A DNA stretch of 64,000 nt from positions 4,553,501 to 4,617,500 of the forward strand of contig SPDT01000006.1 of assembly GCA_008477525.1 (NCBI GenBank), given 5' to 3'. The notes under the pieces are model-generated. The model made no database searches. It was not told the DNA's origin and saw only the letters and a list, made by a program, of their open reading frames with translations. A program made the position numbers and the translations under genes. Source of the DNA: Hypomyces perniciosus (lineage: Eukaryota; Ascomycota; Sordariomycetes; Hypocreales; Hypocreaceae). Positions 23,497 to 36,287 of this stretch are shown piece after piece. Position 1 is the first letter of the stretch; the number at the start of each line of letters is the position of its first letter.

Positions 23497-23818
23497 ACGA
23501 GAGAACCCCCCGAGCACCGAAGAGACGATATTACGATGAAAAAAAGCAAAGAACATGAAAGTGTATTATATTATGACGACGGTCTGGAAAGGGTTGTGGG
23601 GTTGAGTCCGCGCCTATAAAGGCTATAAACCGCTCTGAACATGGACTTGTATTATTCCTAGCTTGATAGCTCTGAGAACGGAGTTGGGTTGCAAGTTAGA
23701 CATATAGACCTGGGTCGGCCGGTCTGTTAAATGGACACATGTCGAATCTAAAATCACCGCTATCACCGAATCAAACCAACCAACGGCAGGGATTGTGCTT
23801 TCAATCGGGTATCTGTAG
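23497..23818. other. Convergent intergenic spacer
   Basis: A 322-bp spacer between the 3' ends of TIM13 and the NSRP1-like gene. No coding or RNA feature was seen. Confidence 0.45.
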
Positions 23819-25039
23819 CTACTCTGCTGCTGCAGCTTTCCTCTTCTCTTCCTCGGCCCTCTTTCTTGCAAGATATCTCTCCTTCGCGCTCGAAACGTCG
23901 TTCTGTGTCTTTCGACTCTTGGCATCCCGTTCAACCTCTTCCTTCTTAGCTTCGTTTGCGTCCCTTGTGCGCTTCAGCGAGGCTTCCAGCTGGTCGGCAA
24001 GCATGCGCGACTGCCTCTCCCTCATAGCCTGCTTCTTGGAAGACTGCATCCTGTTGTTCTCTCTCCGATCTCTGTCATCGAGGCGATTGGCATCCCGCTG
24101 CACGGCGTCCTTTTTCTTCGCCACAACATTGAGGCCGCCCTTGAGCAGTTCTCGCTTGTCGACGACTTGACCATCCTCGTTGACCGCGATAGCTGCTCCC
24201 TTGTCGTTTAGCTCTTTGGCTAATTTTGCCTTGGCCTTGTCTTCGTCTTCCTCTTCTTCATTGTTTTCATCGGTTTTCTTGGGGCCTTCCTTGGCCATCT
24301 CCTCCACAGCCTTCATCGTCTCGACATGTCTTCGCTCCTTCTTCTCCAGTAACTTCTTGTAGAAAGCTGACATACCGCCATCCTTACTCTTCTTCGCCTC
24401 TTCTTCCTCCTTCCTCGCCACCTCCTCTTGTACCTGTTTGTTCTCCTCTTGCTGTCTCTTATACGAAGCCGTCACAAACTCCTCCTTCTCAACGTAGTCA
24501 TCCCCTTCTGCTTCTCGCTCCCTAGCAATCTTCTTCTCCTGGACAATCAACGCGTCTCTTTTCCGCACCTCGGCCGCATGCATCAGGCCCTGCATGTACC
24601 TTGGTTTTCGCTCCTCATCCTCCTTCGTCTTGCTCTTCTTCGGCTTTAGAGAGTCGTATATGGAATCGTATTCGTATATGCTGGAGTCCAGCTCAGCTGC
24701 TGCCTCTGCATTTTTGCGGGAAGAGAAGGCACTCGATAGGTCGCCGAACATGCCGTGTGTTTCTAATTTTGATTTTAATTTCGGTGGTTCTTTCAGAGTC
24801 TCTTTTCTTGATTTGGGGCCTCTTGAGTCTGATGGCTGTGATATCGTGGCCATGTAATCATCGAGATCGCCTCCAATCTCCTCCACCTGGGCATCGCCCT
24901 TTGCGCCCTCGTTTTCCGAATCGTCGTCATAGAAGGCAGTGTCGTCGTCGCGGAAGGTATGTTTTCGTTGTGCTGGTGCTGATTTGGATGCGCCGGGTTT
25001 TGTCAAATTGAGCCCGAAGGCCAACTTTGGTTTGCTCAT
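23819..25039 (-). CDS. NSRP1-like nuclear speckle splicing regulatory protein
   Basis: An intronless 406-aa protein of the NSRP1 (CCDC55/DUF2040) family, associated in animals with alternative splicing. The family core is clear at about 122-240: YEYDSIYDSLKPKK, KPRYMQGLMHAAEVRKRD, EKKIAREREAEGDDYVEKEEFVTASY. The rest is highly charged and mostly predicted coiled coil, with an acidic N-terminal patch and Lys/Arg/Glu-rich C-terminus suited to nuclear localisation. The fungal role has not been shown. It is divergent from the LysM gene. Confidence 0.88.
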   Translation of the reverse strand: MSKPKLAFGLNLTKPGASKSAPAQRKHTFRDDDTAFYDDDSENEGAKGDAQVEEIGGDLDDYMATISQPSDSRGPKSRKETLKEPPKLKSKLETHGMFGDLSSAFSSRKNAEAAAELDSSIYEYDSIYDSLKPKKSKTKEDEERKPRYMQGLMHAAEVRKRDALIVQEKKIAREREAEGDDYVEKEEFVTASYKRQQEENKQVQEEVARKEEEEAKKSKDGGMSAFYKKLLEKKERRHVETMKAVEEMAKEGPKKTDENNEEEEDEDKAKAKLAKELNDKGAAIAVNEDGQVVDKRELLKGGLNVVAKKKDAVQRDANRLDDRDRRENNRMQSSKKQAMRERQSRMLADQLEASLKRTRDANEAKKEEVERDAKSRKTQNDVSSAKERYLARKRAEEEKRKAAAAE

Positions 25040-25614
25040 GGTTCGTCGCGATCAAGTGTCTGTCTTTGTGGTGGAGCAAGGCGGAAATAGTGTCGGAAGG
25101 TAAGGGTCGAGTTCTCTGAGGAATATTGGCCTAGATAGAATATGTGCTCTGAATTTTATTCAGATTTTGCAGAGACGAGCATTGAATGACGAGGTTGTGC
25201 AAAAAAGGGCAAAGGTTCATGTATTGGAAGGCTTCGAGGTTCTGTGGCGCGCGGTAGACGATATGCTCATGGAAACACGCGCCAGGCGCCAGGCGGCTCT
25301 GAAATTGATTAACAGCCCCACTGACGCTTTACATCCATTCCATGTATACGCACCTCTACATATACAATAAACATGTCTGATCTAGGGTTTCCTAATTCAT
25401 TCTTAGAGGTCGACTATTCGTTATCTTGTACCTATTATCGCCCTATGTGGCGTTCCAGTTCGTGGTTGTCCTCGGCTATGACGTGATTGGTTATGGACTT
25501 AAACGGAGGGATCTGATATCTATCTAGGCCTATAAGCCGGCCAAGTCGTCGTACATCATCACGCGATCAACCATCTTCTTCCTTTGTAAACACTGAACTG
25601 CCAGAGTCAGAACC
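25040..25614. promoter_or_regulatory. Divergent intergenic region NSRP1-like / LysM gene
   Basis: These 575 bp contain the promoters of two divergent genes. I found no distinct element; a small frame at 25167-25370 (plus) has no domain and is not accepted. Confidence 0.4.
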
Positions 25615-26455
25615 ATGGAATACTGCAGTACTTGCGCAACTGCCCTCTCTTCATCTCCCCCGTATTCACAGGAGAAGTCTATTCCAGGAGACCGCAGAGT
25701 AGACTGTTGCGCCAGGATCATCTGTGGAAAGTGTATTCAAGTCCGTCAGCCGCCTCTTATCTCTAGGCATCCTACTAACATGCTTGAAGAACAACCCGCG
25801 CTTTGCAGCTTATTGCCCTTACTGTCAAGTATCAAGCGCTCCGTCGCCTCTCCCACAAGGCCTCAGAGACCCGCCATCCTATACCCATGTCCCACGTCTA
25901 GGCGCCAGGATAATCGGAGTTTCGCCCCCTCCGCCTCCATACAGCGCCGATGCAACTACAATACCAACACCCCTCAACGATGGCAAAGATGTTCTTGAAT
26001 TCGACGAAAAGGCCGTCGTGGAAGATACCCTCCACTTTTTAGATCACGAGCACGACAGCCTACAAGCCCTCTCCCTGAGATACGGCGTTCCCGCCGCAGC
26101 TCTCCGGCGACGAAATAACATCACAAGCGACCACCTCTTGCTTGGTCGCCGAACTATTCTGATCCCTGGCGAGTACTACAAGGGCGGCGTTAGTCTCTCC
26201 CCACGGCCTGTCGAGGGTGAAGAGGAGGAGTTGAGGAGGAGCAAGATCCGCCGGTTCATGACAGCCTGCAAAGTCTCAGACTATGACTATGCCCTGCTGT
26301 ACCTGGAGCAAGCCAGCTATGATCTGGATGCTGCCATAGAAGCATACATGGATGATGAGGCGTGGGAAAGAGAGCATCCCAATCAGAGAAGGGGAAGAGA
26401 TGGCGGGACCAAGACGCAGCACAAGGACCGTGGCCCATTTTGGAGAGGGCTGTAA
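25615..26455 (+). CDS. LysM-domain protein with Cys-rich (RING-like) N-terminus, intracellular
   Basis: Exons 25615-25740 and 25790-26455 (263 aa); the intron has the perfect branch site TACTAAC, although its donor GTCCGT is weak. The N-terminal 55 residues carry Cys pairs (CSTC, CC, CGKC, CPYC), suggesting a zinc-ribbon or RING-like fold. A LysM domain follows at about 120-168 (HDSLQALSLRYGVPAAALRR, ending ILIPGEYY). Near the C-terminus KVSDYDYALLYLEQASYDLD plus AAIEAYMDDE looks UBA-like. There is no signal peptide, so unlike chitin-binding LysM effectors it is probably cytoplasmic or nuclear. Function is unknown. Confidence 0.85.
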
Positions 26456-26674
26456 GCAAATCACACTCACTTCATTCAAGGCGTCTGATTGGGGGAATGG
26501 GATTGGATATTAGAATTTCGTACATCATGTAAACGTGCAAAATGTGCACATGCATCTTCTTCCTAGATGCCCTTTGCCCAAACCGGGGCGACTCATAATA
26601 AGCCTTTAACGCCGTCACCCCTCAAACCTGCTTATTCCAGTATGCATCAAATACCACACATTTGCCAGCTACCC

Positions 26675-29600
26675 TCAAAATGCAGACCTAGTTCGGATAT
26701 CCTGTACATTTATTTGTTAGAGTGTGTCAACGCTTTAAACAAGGGCATGGCAATCTTACTGAAATCTTCCGCTCAATTTCTCGGACAGAGCGGTCCAGTT
26801 CTCCTGCAATCATTTGCTTCTTGTCATTCGGAAGCAGAGTGTATCTCTCACAGAGATCACCATCAATGACACCCTTCACAGGTGCATAGTAGCTGCGATA
26901 CATCAAATGGTCGCGGCCCGCGAGCGGCGGATCTTCCGACCTCAAATGTTGTTCGAGACTCTGGAAAAAATCCGCGTCTTCACGGGTGACGAACGGAATC
27001 AGGACACCAATCGTGCCCATAAGTCCACTCCATAGTAAGACATCTTGCCCTCCAACCACGAGGCTAGTTTTGGTAATGCTTGTGGGAATGTCTTGGGTAT
27101 AAAGATGGCACATCAGATCCAGCCGCTGAGAGGTTCCATGAAGATAGTCCCTTGCATTCGCTAGATGAAGACCTGCTTGGTCTTCGTCCGCTTCTTCACT
27201 AGCTTTCTGTGGACATCGCACGATGAATATGTTGCCAAACTTGTCACCACCCGCGACTGTCTCGTAGTCTACCATGGTGGAGCATGTTGTCCACCGGGCG
27301 ATGGTGTCATCCACGAAAGGGATGAGTCTGTTGGTGGCTTGCTTATAGACAACGTATGTGATGCCCTGCTGGATATCGCCGACAATGATACGACTGCCCT
27401 GAGTGTTGAGCGAGATAATGTGTTGTGGAGCCACTTCGGCCTGAGACTTTCGCAACAACTGTCGCAAACCCAGATCATATACCCGTAGCGTTTTGCCAAT
27501 TCCCACCATCACCCTTCCTTGGAAAGGTATCATGGCCAGGGGAAGGTCCTCGACCTTGGTCTTGTGAATTAATTCAAGTTCTCTCCCGTTATCATGGAAC
27601 CGATAAACATGGACGTAGGCCTCTGAGAAACTTCGAGGGTTCACCACCATATCCTTCCCGGTTCCAACAATAAGAAAATTCTCATTTGCTTGGCTGGAGA
27701 ATGATACAATTGTCATGCTCACTGCAGCTTCATTGTCCTCGAGCTCAATTTTCTGCACAATGTGTTCTTCGTCAGACAATGGGTCAATGATGCTGATGCA
27801 CGAAGCCCAGCGTCGATTGCCTCTTGGGTATCCAAATTCTTCTGGAGGAAGGGTTCCCGAATCCCCACTGCCATTGACCCGTGCAGGATCAGCGAGAAGC
27901 CTAGCTCGAAGCTCTGGAGCAAGAGTGTGATTATCCGCCTCAATCGTATAGAAAAGAGGCTGATCAGGATGTTTCACCATCTTCTTTGGTGTATACGTCA
28001 AAGGTATAGAGTTCTGAATTATGGTATCCCCCAGTCGATCAATTGAAAAAATGCTGAGCATCATTAGCACTGTTTCCATATGGAGTAATAAAAATGTGTA
28101 AAGTAAAAAAGCGCCATTCAGTAGGAACAATTGGTAAAATGCGTATTAAAGACCTCATGGCCTGCTGGCATCGGATCCCAATTTTTCATCATTTGGCATT
28201 AAAAGACATAGGAAATCATGAACCACTTACCGCAATGTTTGGCCTTGAATGCCAACAATGCCCTCTTCACATTGTTCGCTGGTAAAATTCCAACTCCATT
28301 CCAGACCGACGTAGTCCAGGGGTGTGACCACAAAACTCTTAGTCATAGGGTCACCATATCCCAACCACGGGCGTGAACTAAGACCAAGCACGCAGGTTGT
28401 TCCCTGGACAGTGACTTGGAACAAACGGACTTCCTTGGGCCCTAGGAACTTTTGTCTGGTGTCTGTCAACTCCCCAGTAACCTCATCGAGGACAGTACGT
28501 AGGTAAACGCCTGAGTGCAGACCGATGTGTAAGTACATTGTTGAGCCGCCGGCGGAAGAGTCTTCCATGGCAATGATGGCGAGTGAAGTTGGTGCCGCTG
28601 TTAGTGCTTGTACCGATTTGCTTTCAAGCGTGTTCTCGGGATCAAGGCTCAAAATGCGAACAGTGCAATCGTCACAGCCCACAGCGAGGAAAGAGCTTCG
28701 TAGCCTGCCCTCTGGAATCTCGCCTAAGCTCAAGGAAGTGACCGTTCCAAACATTTCCTTCTTCTCATCATACTCGGCCAGCGAGCCATCCGCATCCATC
28801 TCAAAGTAGACAATCTCTCCGGAGCTCAAGGCAATTGCAACCTGATGGGCATTGGTTGATGCCGCCACGATAGACCGATGTTGGGGAGCGTCCCATTGAT
28901 TGACATTTCCATTGCGGATGTGCCTGATACCTTTGGGATGAACTTGAATCAAACCATCCTCACCAAGGAGCTGGGCCGCGAGCGTTGGGACGCTTGTGAG
29001 AAAGCCGGAATCGCTCACTTCCTCTACAGTTTCTCCAATGCTGAGGACGAGTGTGCCGTTGGTAAAAGAAAGAACGATGTAAGCATCATATTGCTCACTT
29101 CGATTCAACTTCAGTGTCCATACAGCTGAGGGAATGCCCGGCAACTCTGAGGAAACAATTTCATTAACTTCCAGGCCATGCTTGAGCGTTCGGAACGTGC
29201 TCCTTGCACCATTACCGCAGATTGTGTAGATCTGTGGTGCATCCTCGCCGTTAAGGTTGGCGACTTTGCAATCAAGCAGAGGGTTCATGGACGGAATGCT
29301 CTCAACAAGAACCAGGTTCTCTAATCTTCTGGGGTAGAAATAGACGGGGTCGTATGATGCCTGGGCGTCGACAGGAAAGTCGTCGCTATAAAATTCCTTC
29401 TCCTCATCGTCATCTCCCAATTTTTCAAATTGGTAGAAGGAGAAGTTTCCGAATTGGCTGGCCACGTAGAGAAAACCGCTCTTCAGGATACACAGACTTG
29501 ATGCCACCGGGACTGTGTCGAAATACTTGATCTTGAGCCTCCTGACTTCTCCTGTGGGATTGCCATCATCATCCTCGACCATATCAATTGTGACTTTGAA

Positions 29601-30686
29601 CATATCGCCATCCTCAGTCTGTAACAGGAAGAAGAAAGCGCCAGCACTGCCTTTCAGCTTGTGCATGACTCCAGATACAATGGATCGCTTTCTAGAGGGA
29701 TCTTCGGTAGCACCTTTCCGGCGGGGAATCGGCACACGGAATGCCTCCTGGTTGGAATGTCGGTAGGTAATGTTTTCTTCACCACAGACAAGGACTCCAC
29801 TAGGGCCGTCGTTGCCGCCAGGGACCTGGAATAGCAGTGATGCTGTTGAGTCCACAGGCTCCGACCATTTGCGCACGACGTGATTGAGTCCGAGATCAAG
29901 CTCGTAGTAAACAAGTTGGGTTTCCAACTGCTCCAGGGCTGCGCCAGTCGAGTCTTGATCGACTTCAGTGTAGTCAATCTCCAATGCTGCAAAAACAGGA
30001 TTGGCATATCCGACATCGAGTGCTACCATGGCAACCACCAAGACACCGGGCTTGTGAGCTTCGAGTGGTGAGGATATCGTCAACTCCGCTTGAGAGTTAC
30101 GATTCAACACATACACGAGCTTGTTTTTCTCGGTGGATGCTATCAGACATGCACGGCCCTTGGGGTCACATGCGAGGTATTCTCCAGGAATGACTCTTCG
30201 CACGCCAGACTTTCCGAACGTCTCCATGTGCAGCCGGCTGAAGCTGTTCGACGAGGGCAGATACTCTATGATAGTAATCCGGCCAGAATCAGTCGCCAGA
30301 ATTACGTAATCTGGAGTACTGGGTTAGCAAGCAAGCTTGAGAAAATGAGATTTTGCTCGGCCGTGCAATGTTGGTAGGGTCTAACGCGACGCTTTTGAAA
30401 ATCACTAAATAGCCGACCAAAAGCAAGCTTCAGGCAACTTACCCTTGTTGCTGCCTGCGAGGCGAAAGGACGCGATGGACCTGATGATTCCGAAGATATC
30501 ATGCGAGAGGAGGGTAATGACCTTTCCCTGGGAGGGATCAGGCCGCAACAGAGTGAGCCGCGATCCAGCACCCGTGATAATCATCTGCTCCTTTGTGCCC
30601 GCAAACTGACCCAGGACCGCTTGGACGACATTGGTTGGCGGCTGGATCGTCAGCGAGTAGAGGAACATGTTCGATGTAGTCGCCAT
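26675..30686 (-). CDS. RSE1: Pre-mRNA splicing factor Rse1 (SF3b130 / SF3B3)
   Basis: The large beta-propeller scaffold of the U2 snRNP SF3b complex, a relative of DDB1. Exons 30443-30686, 28231-30310, 26760-28053 and 26675-26701 (1,214 aa, matching the family). The N-terminus [20 protein letters not shown] and the first joint [15 protein letters not shown] are typical. The second joint restores [11 protein letters not shown] and [17 protein letters not shown]. The last exon is 27 nt and supplies the conserved ending ERKIS followed by DIRTRSAF; reading through the intron would replace it by unrelated residues. It is divergent from MSS51 with 275 bp between starts. Confidence 0.96.
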
Positions 30687-30961
30687 GTTCCCGACTGGGC
30701 GCAGTCAAGCCTGCGCGGCTTCAAGGGCTTGAATGGCCGATTGACTCGCTCGCTCGCGTTGAAAAGTGGTTGTTTTGGCTTTCGAAAATCAGCTTGTGGA
30801 GCTTGGACTTCAAAAAGTTGAAAAACTTCGGGAAGATGGAAGAACAATAATGCGGTGGTGGCCCGAGCTCCTAGAAATTGTTCCTTGCCTCGGATCGGAT
30901 CATGCGACAAGGCGATGAGGAGGATGCCAGCGGCCTAGATTCGAGTCAATTCAGCCTCAAG

Positions 30962-32604
30962 ATGGAGCCGGCTCTGCGTCGAGCGGCAAATAGTCTCTGC
31001 GGGCGCTGCTCTGCATCTTTGCGGAGGCAATTTGCCGTAGGAGGAGCGTCGAAACTATGGACAGGACTATCACAACGCCATGTGCATTCGTCTAAACCAT
31101 TGGATACCAAACGCACAATTCCGGGAAGCGGTTCGACTACGACAGCGAGGGAGTTCACCTCAAGTGCGAACTCGAAATCGGAAGCGGCTGCAGCTGGGAA
31201 ATCTCCTCACACCTCATCGGTCAGACTGAGCCAAGATGACCTCTTCCACCCATTTTCCTCGTCGCCAGTACCCGAATTCCGTCGCCGAGCGGCCTTCATG
31301 AGACAGCAGGCATGTTGTCCCCATCCGAATCACAAGCACACGAGAGCCTCAACGACTTCACCAACATCGGAGGGCGCGGAGACGGCCAATGGCGATATGG
31401 CCCCGGCGCATGTGAACTTTGAGTGCCCTGACTGTGGCGTTCCAGTCTATTGCAGCAAGGAACATTGGATGGATGACTACGAGAACCATTTGAAAATATG
31501 CGACACCATCCGGCAAATCAATGAAGATGACCATGATCTTCGATCTGGACGAGTCTTCCATGAAGGCAACCTCCCCGACCTTCAGCTAGACCAAGCTGCA
31601 GTCAACATGACGAACTGGGATACCTTTATGTATACACGAGAGTTTGAAGCAGTGGACTCGGACCGCTCGATGAGACAAATTACTCGACTTCTGACATATC
31701 CCATAACTGTCGGCAGCATCTTGCATGAATTGAGCCCATACAACATCCAGAAAGGGGGGCGTCTCACCGTGGAGGGCTTAAAAAGCTTCAGTGGTGAGTG
31801 GGAATTATTCAACGTGCGAACTCATAAGCAGCAGCTAATACGGTTGGGGAAATAGCTTTAAGGTATAACTTGCATCCCCCAAAATCTGGCCGTGGCGCCG
31901 GTATCAACCAGCTTCGCCCAGAACCACCGCCGGTGAGACTTTTTATCCTCGGCGCTCGAGCTGAGTCGTCTCTGCCGCGTCCGGCATGGGTACAATTGGC
32001 GCACCTGTTCCCCGAGTCGAGGCTGCATCTCATTTTCGTTGGGCCTGAGAGTATGGCCAACCGAGATGATGAGTTTCCATTGCCAGAACGGACTCCATCA
32101 AACCCATTCGGCGCGGTGGTTGAGGATCGAGTGTGGTATAAGATGAAGATTAGTACGATTGTGGATTATTACCACACCATCCACAAGACTGGCCACTTTG
32201 CCCCTCACGACCCGTACTTTGACTGCTTCGTCCTCTTCCACCCTGGTCTCGGCCACCCTGCGAGCAGCCATGAGTGGGAAGAGACGTTGCCGTTGTTGCT
32301 TGAGACTAAAGTGCCCATCATCAGCACAGGATACACTCAACTGGATCTGGAACGGGATGTTGAGTGGGTCAAGAAGAAGTCTGGCGGAGAGTTCGATGTA
32401 TTGTTGGAGCCTGGCGAGAACGCTTTCCGGAGTCTGCGGTGGGATCTGAACGACATGGATCCCCAGGACATCAGCTGCGGCAACTGGGGGGTGTGGGCAT
32501 TCCGAGGCAAACGGTACGGCTTAGAGTCATCCCCAAACAGCGATATGTGTGTGCATCAAAACTGACTATCCAACAGGTACGAGACAACAACGACGGGTGT
32601 GTAG
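30962..32604 (+). CDS. MSS51: COX1 mRNA translational activator Mss51, mitochondrial
   Basis: Mss51 activates COX1 mRNA translation and couples it to cytochrome oxidase assembly at the matrix side of the inner membrane. Exons 30962-31793, 31856-32513 and 32577-32604 (505 aa). The chosen ATG gives an Arg-rich, acid-poor presequence (MEPALRRAANSLCGRCSASL); an upstream in-frame ATG at 30902 would add acidic residues. A MYND-like zinc finger lies at about 118-180 (CCPHPNHKHT, CPDCGVPVYCSKEHW, HLKIC). The conserved C-terminal domain includes DTFMYTRE, VGSILHELSPYN and FHPGLGHP. The last exon is 28 nt and gives KRYETTTTGV. Assignment is confident. Confidence 0.94.
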
Positions 32605-33137
32605 GGATACTAGAGGGTCTTGGATGATGTGACGAGACATGTATGCGTGGATGCGTACATGGTGTACGAGTGCTGTTATAGAATCCCTCCCCCGTGTACT
32701 CTGAGCCAGACGCTCAAAAATAGACCAAGGGCCAACCTCTGTGTACGATGTATGTGTAGCCATTCTCGCCCCCGTGGTCATATTCGTGCATTCGTCCAAC
32801 CCCTTATTACCTATCTGGCCAAGGATTGACGTTGAACCACTCCCACTGTCCAGGTCGCTGTGTCGGCGGCCTAATGCACGTGCGGGGTGGTCTGCAGCGC
32901 ACGGTTCAAGCGGCTCAAGGCCGTTGCACGCCTGATGCACTTCATTTCATTTCAGTTCATGCAAGGCCTTGCAGCTGCCGCCTGCGACCCAACAGCGACC
33001 TAACTTAACCTCGACAACCTCTCACCTTTGGCCTCGCTGTCGATCCGAGTCTCAGTCTCCGCGCCGTCGCCAGCGCCGTCCCCTTTGTTCGTTCGCGCGA
33101 TGATCCTGCTCCGACGACGCCGTCCCATACGCCGGCC
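32605..33137. other. Intergenic region MSS51 / PXA-domain gene
   Basis: These 533 bp contain the promoter of the PXA-domain gene. The last 130 bp before its ATG are C-rich, as in many fungal 5' UTRs. No other feature was seen. Confidence 0.4.
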
Positions 33138-36100
33138 ATGACCGCCGTTGCCCCCGCCGCCGCCTCTCCAGCCGGAGCTCCGATGCCCCGGTACAAACAC
33201 ACCGAAGCCGGTGCAGCAGCCGCAGATCGCCGTAGCAATCGCCCGACCCCGATCGATCCGCTGTCCGACCGCGCTACGCTGGCGCTCATCCGCAGGACGC
33301 TGTGTCCTCAGCAGCTGGGAGATAGGGGACGGGATGCGCAGCCGCCGATCGAGGAGCTGCTCCCGCCGCTGACGAGCCGTAACGATGTGGACCTGCAGAT
33401 ATACGCCTTCCTAGCCATCATCATGCGGGAGTTCGTTCAAAGTTGGTACGGCAAGATCACGACGGACGAGACGTTTGTCGCGGAGATTCTTCACATCATT
33501 GCGCACTGCTCGCGAGCGCTGGAGCAGAGGTTTAGGAAGCTGGACCTCGAGAGCTTGGTTCTGGATGAGATACCCGATTTGCTGGATAGACATGCCACTG
33601 GTGAGAGCCGAGTATGCTTTCGCCAGTCATGATTGTGCTGACCTGTTTGGAAGCTTACCGCGCAGCTCATCGGCCCGTGTCGCAGCCTCCCGTGGAAGTC
33701 AATCCACGAGAGGTCTACCACTCTCTTTGTCCCTTGCCGTTTCTCTCCCCGGTGCCTCAGCCGGATGATCCGACCACAATTTCCCAGCAAGTAGAGAACG
33801 AAGCGACATATCGCCAGCTGCTGGTCCAGGTCGTGTTGACTGTTCTACTCCCGACCGAGGACCTGGAGAACCCTTGTTTAACAGCACTCGTGAGCCAGAT
33901 ATTCTCGGAGCTGATCATTGGAAACGTCATTGCCAACAAGGCATCACAACCCTGGCTTCTCTACGAGGGCATTTGCATCGCAGTGAGGTCTTCGGGAGAA
34001 CAGAAGTCGAGGGCGACAGCAAGGATCGTTTCTGGCACACATCAGCCGCCGTCACGCCATAGCCAGGATAAACCGGACCGTCGGAAGATGACCGTCCAAG
34101 GGTTCTTTGTTTTGCTTATTCACGTGGCCATTCTCTTCTACAACGCAATCCGTTTCTTAGTTAATACCCTGGCGGCGTCCATGTCCTTGCCACCCAGAAC
34201 GGCGCTTAACTGGGAGAATGAGGATTCGGGAGATGACGTTCAAGACCTCAAACAACCGCTGATACACACAGATCCTGAGGCAACCAAGGTGCCTGTTCTA
34301 GCTTTCAAGGTATGGTCATGTTTTGGAAACCTCATTGAATTAGACGAGAGGAAGCCCTGGCTTGGTGGCTTCATGTCACTGCTACAGACGGCGGCCATCC
34401 ACGGCCCATGGCACATTGCAGGACTAAATGGACCCCTCGATAGGTAAGGCATATAATTTCCTTTGGTCTCCTAAGCCTCCCTACGCGCCGCTCATCACCA
34501 AATTCATTTTGGCTGTCACCTCGCATCACACTAGAGTCACTGGACCTCCCCTGCTCAAGTGAGCGGCCTTTGGAGCTTCCAGAACAGGGCGTCCTGGACC
34601 TCTTGAACAGACCATGAATTGGCCCTCCCACACGGCTTTTCTGTCCAAGGAGGGTGACCCATTCCCTGGCGACGCCCTTGGAGTCTATCTAGTAGAAAAG
34701 AGAAAAGCATCTTTTTGCGAACGAAGCAGGCCAACGAACGGCATGGCGAAATTTACACTTAAAGGGACCACCGAAGTCTCCAGATCGGTGGCTTATTAGC
34801 TCCTCAGCCAAGCTGGCCAATTGAAGCACAGAACACGGCCTCTCCTCTTCGATCGCTCGATTGTGGTGCGCCAGCTTTGGCCAACACATGCCAGTCCATC
34901 CACCGAGAACGCTTAGTTACGCGCCCACGTCAAACCGGGCTACAGGGGGTTCGTCAGCTACAAGACAGCAGCAAATACCCTTGCTGGTTTGGGCCCGTCT
35001 TGCGAGAACCCTTTCGTTCCTTCTGGACTCATCCATCCGCTCGCCCCGTGCCGCGCCGTCTGATAACCGTTCGCTGGCTGGCTTGGTCCGGAGTTGACGG
35101 AAGTGTGACGATGTCCAACTCAAGGCGCCGTTATTTGTCACAAATCAAGACGAAAAAACACGCTGAGCCCCATTGCATTCTGGCGCTTGTGTCGGTCGAG
35201 ATGGCTGGTCTGTCTCGTTATTCTCTTCCACACGCGGTGGAACACTGAGAGATAAAAAATGACAGAATCAAGCCCAGATACGGGGCGCTTATGCTGTCCT
35301 CAGAGTGGCTTGCAGGCTTGCATGGAGGCTCACCAGGAGGTCTGGAACGAAACCCTCCATGGCTGGCCGCCACTATCTAACCAACGGGCGGCGTCTCACC
35401 TCTTCCCATGCCATCTACGTCTAGTCCGCTTCGCACATTGGAGATCCAGCAGGCTTCCTCTATGCAGAAACTCTTTTCTTTCGCTTTCCCCGCACCAGCA
35501 AGCCATATGACCCGCTGCCCAATCTGGTCAAAATCATCACCACGAGGAGGGTCTCTCACTCGTCGTCGTCAGAGGGTCGTGTCACACGAAGACGCCCAGC
35601 CAGGGACCCAAACACGAGTCACCGTTAATAGGCCTCCTCTTCTTTGCTTTCACAGACCAACCAACATCTTGCATTCCATCATTATCATCATCCAACGACA
35701 CCCCTCCTGCTCCTCTTTCTGCCCCCCACCTGCTGCTGGATCCGAAAAATTCCCCTTATTTTTTTCCCTCTCTTTTTGATTGTTCGCTTTGGTATGAGCT
35801 AACTAACCCACCGTTTCCCGCTTTTTCTATCAGACTCCTCTCGCACCATCTGCAACCCATCTTTGACCCCTCCCATCTACCACCCATCCTTCGGTCACTC
35901 CGAGGTGCCCTCTTTCCCAACAACAGCCCCGGCTCATCTACACTGGTCGCTCCCTCATCCGAGCAAGAACTACTCGCTTTGCGCCGAAGGGCCGCTAGGG
36001 CTATTTGGGGCCTCTTACCGAATGGCGTGAGCCGTGTGTACTTTGGCGGTCACCCGTGGCGGCTTGTCGGCCGGTCGGGCGATGCGGGTATCGCTGCTAC

Positions 36101-36287
36101 GAAGGAGGAAGATGAAAGGATGTTGGACGAACTTGAGAACCTGCTGGGGGTTGTTGGGGATGAGTATTGCAATAAGCACCTTATGTATAGTGTGTTGGAG
36201 CTCGTGCTCGTGAGGCTGATGCCCGAACTGAGTGACAAGGGCGTGGTAGAGTTATGGGAGGAGAGGCTTGGTAGGGAACGCAGTTGA
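33138..36287 (+). CDS. PXA (PX-associated) domain protein with an unusually long intron
   Basis: A fungal protein with a PX-associated (PXA) domain, found in sorting-nexin-like proteins of endosomal membranes. Exons 33138-33600, 33654-34443 and 35834-36287 (568 aa). The PXA domain spans roughly residues 40-290 (DLQIYAFLAIIMREFVQSWY; YRQLLVQVVLTVLLPTEDLE; ISQ- and LVSQIFSELI-type helices). Hydrophobic VQGFFVLLIHVAILFYNAIR near residue 325 may be a membrane segment. After the second intron the frame continues LLSHHLQPIFDPSHLPPILR with a further helical C-terminus (YSVLELVLVRLMPEL). The second intron is 1,390 nt, far above the usual 50-100 nt here, yet has a GTAAGG donor and an excellent GCTAACTAAC branch site with pyrimidine tract and CAG. 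No PX domain is present. Confidence 0.87.
34444..35833 (+). other. Long (1,390 nt) intron of the PXA-domain gene
   Basis: Bounded by AG|GTAAGG and TTTTTCTATCAG|A. Both sides rebuild an Arg codon and an uninterrupted family-like protein, so the intron is well supported. Inside I find no exon, RNA gene, transposase fragment or terminal repeats; only short unrelated frames. Confidence 0.75.
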
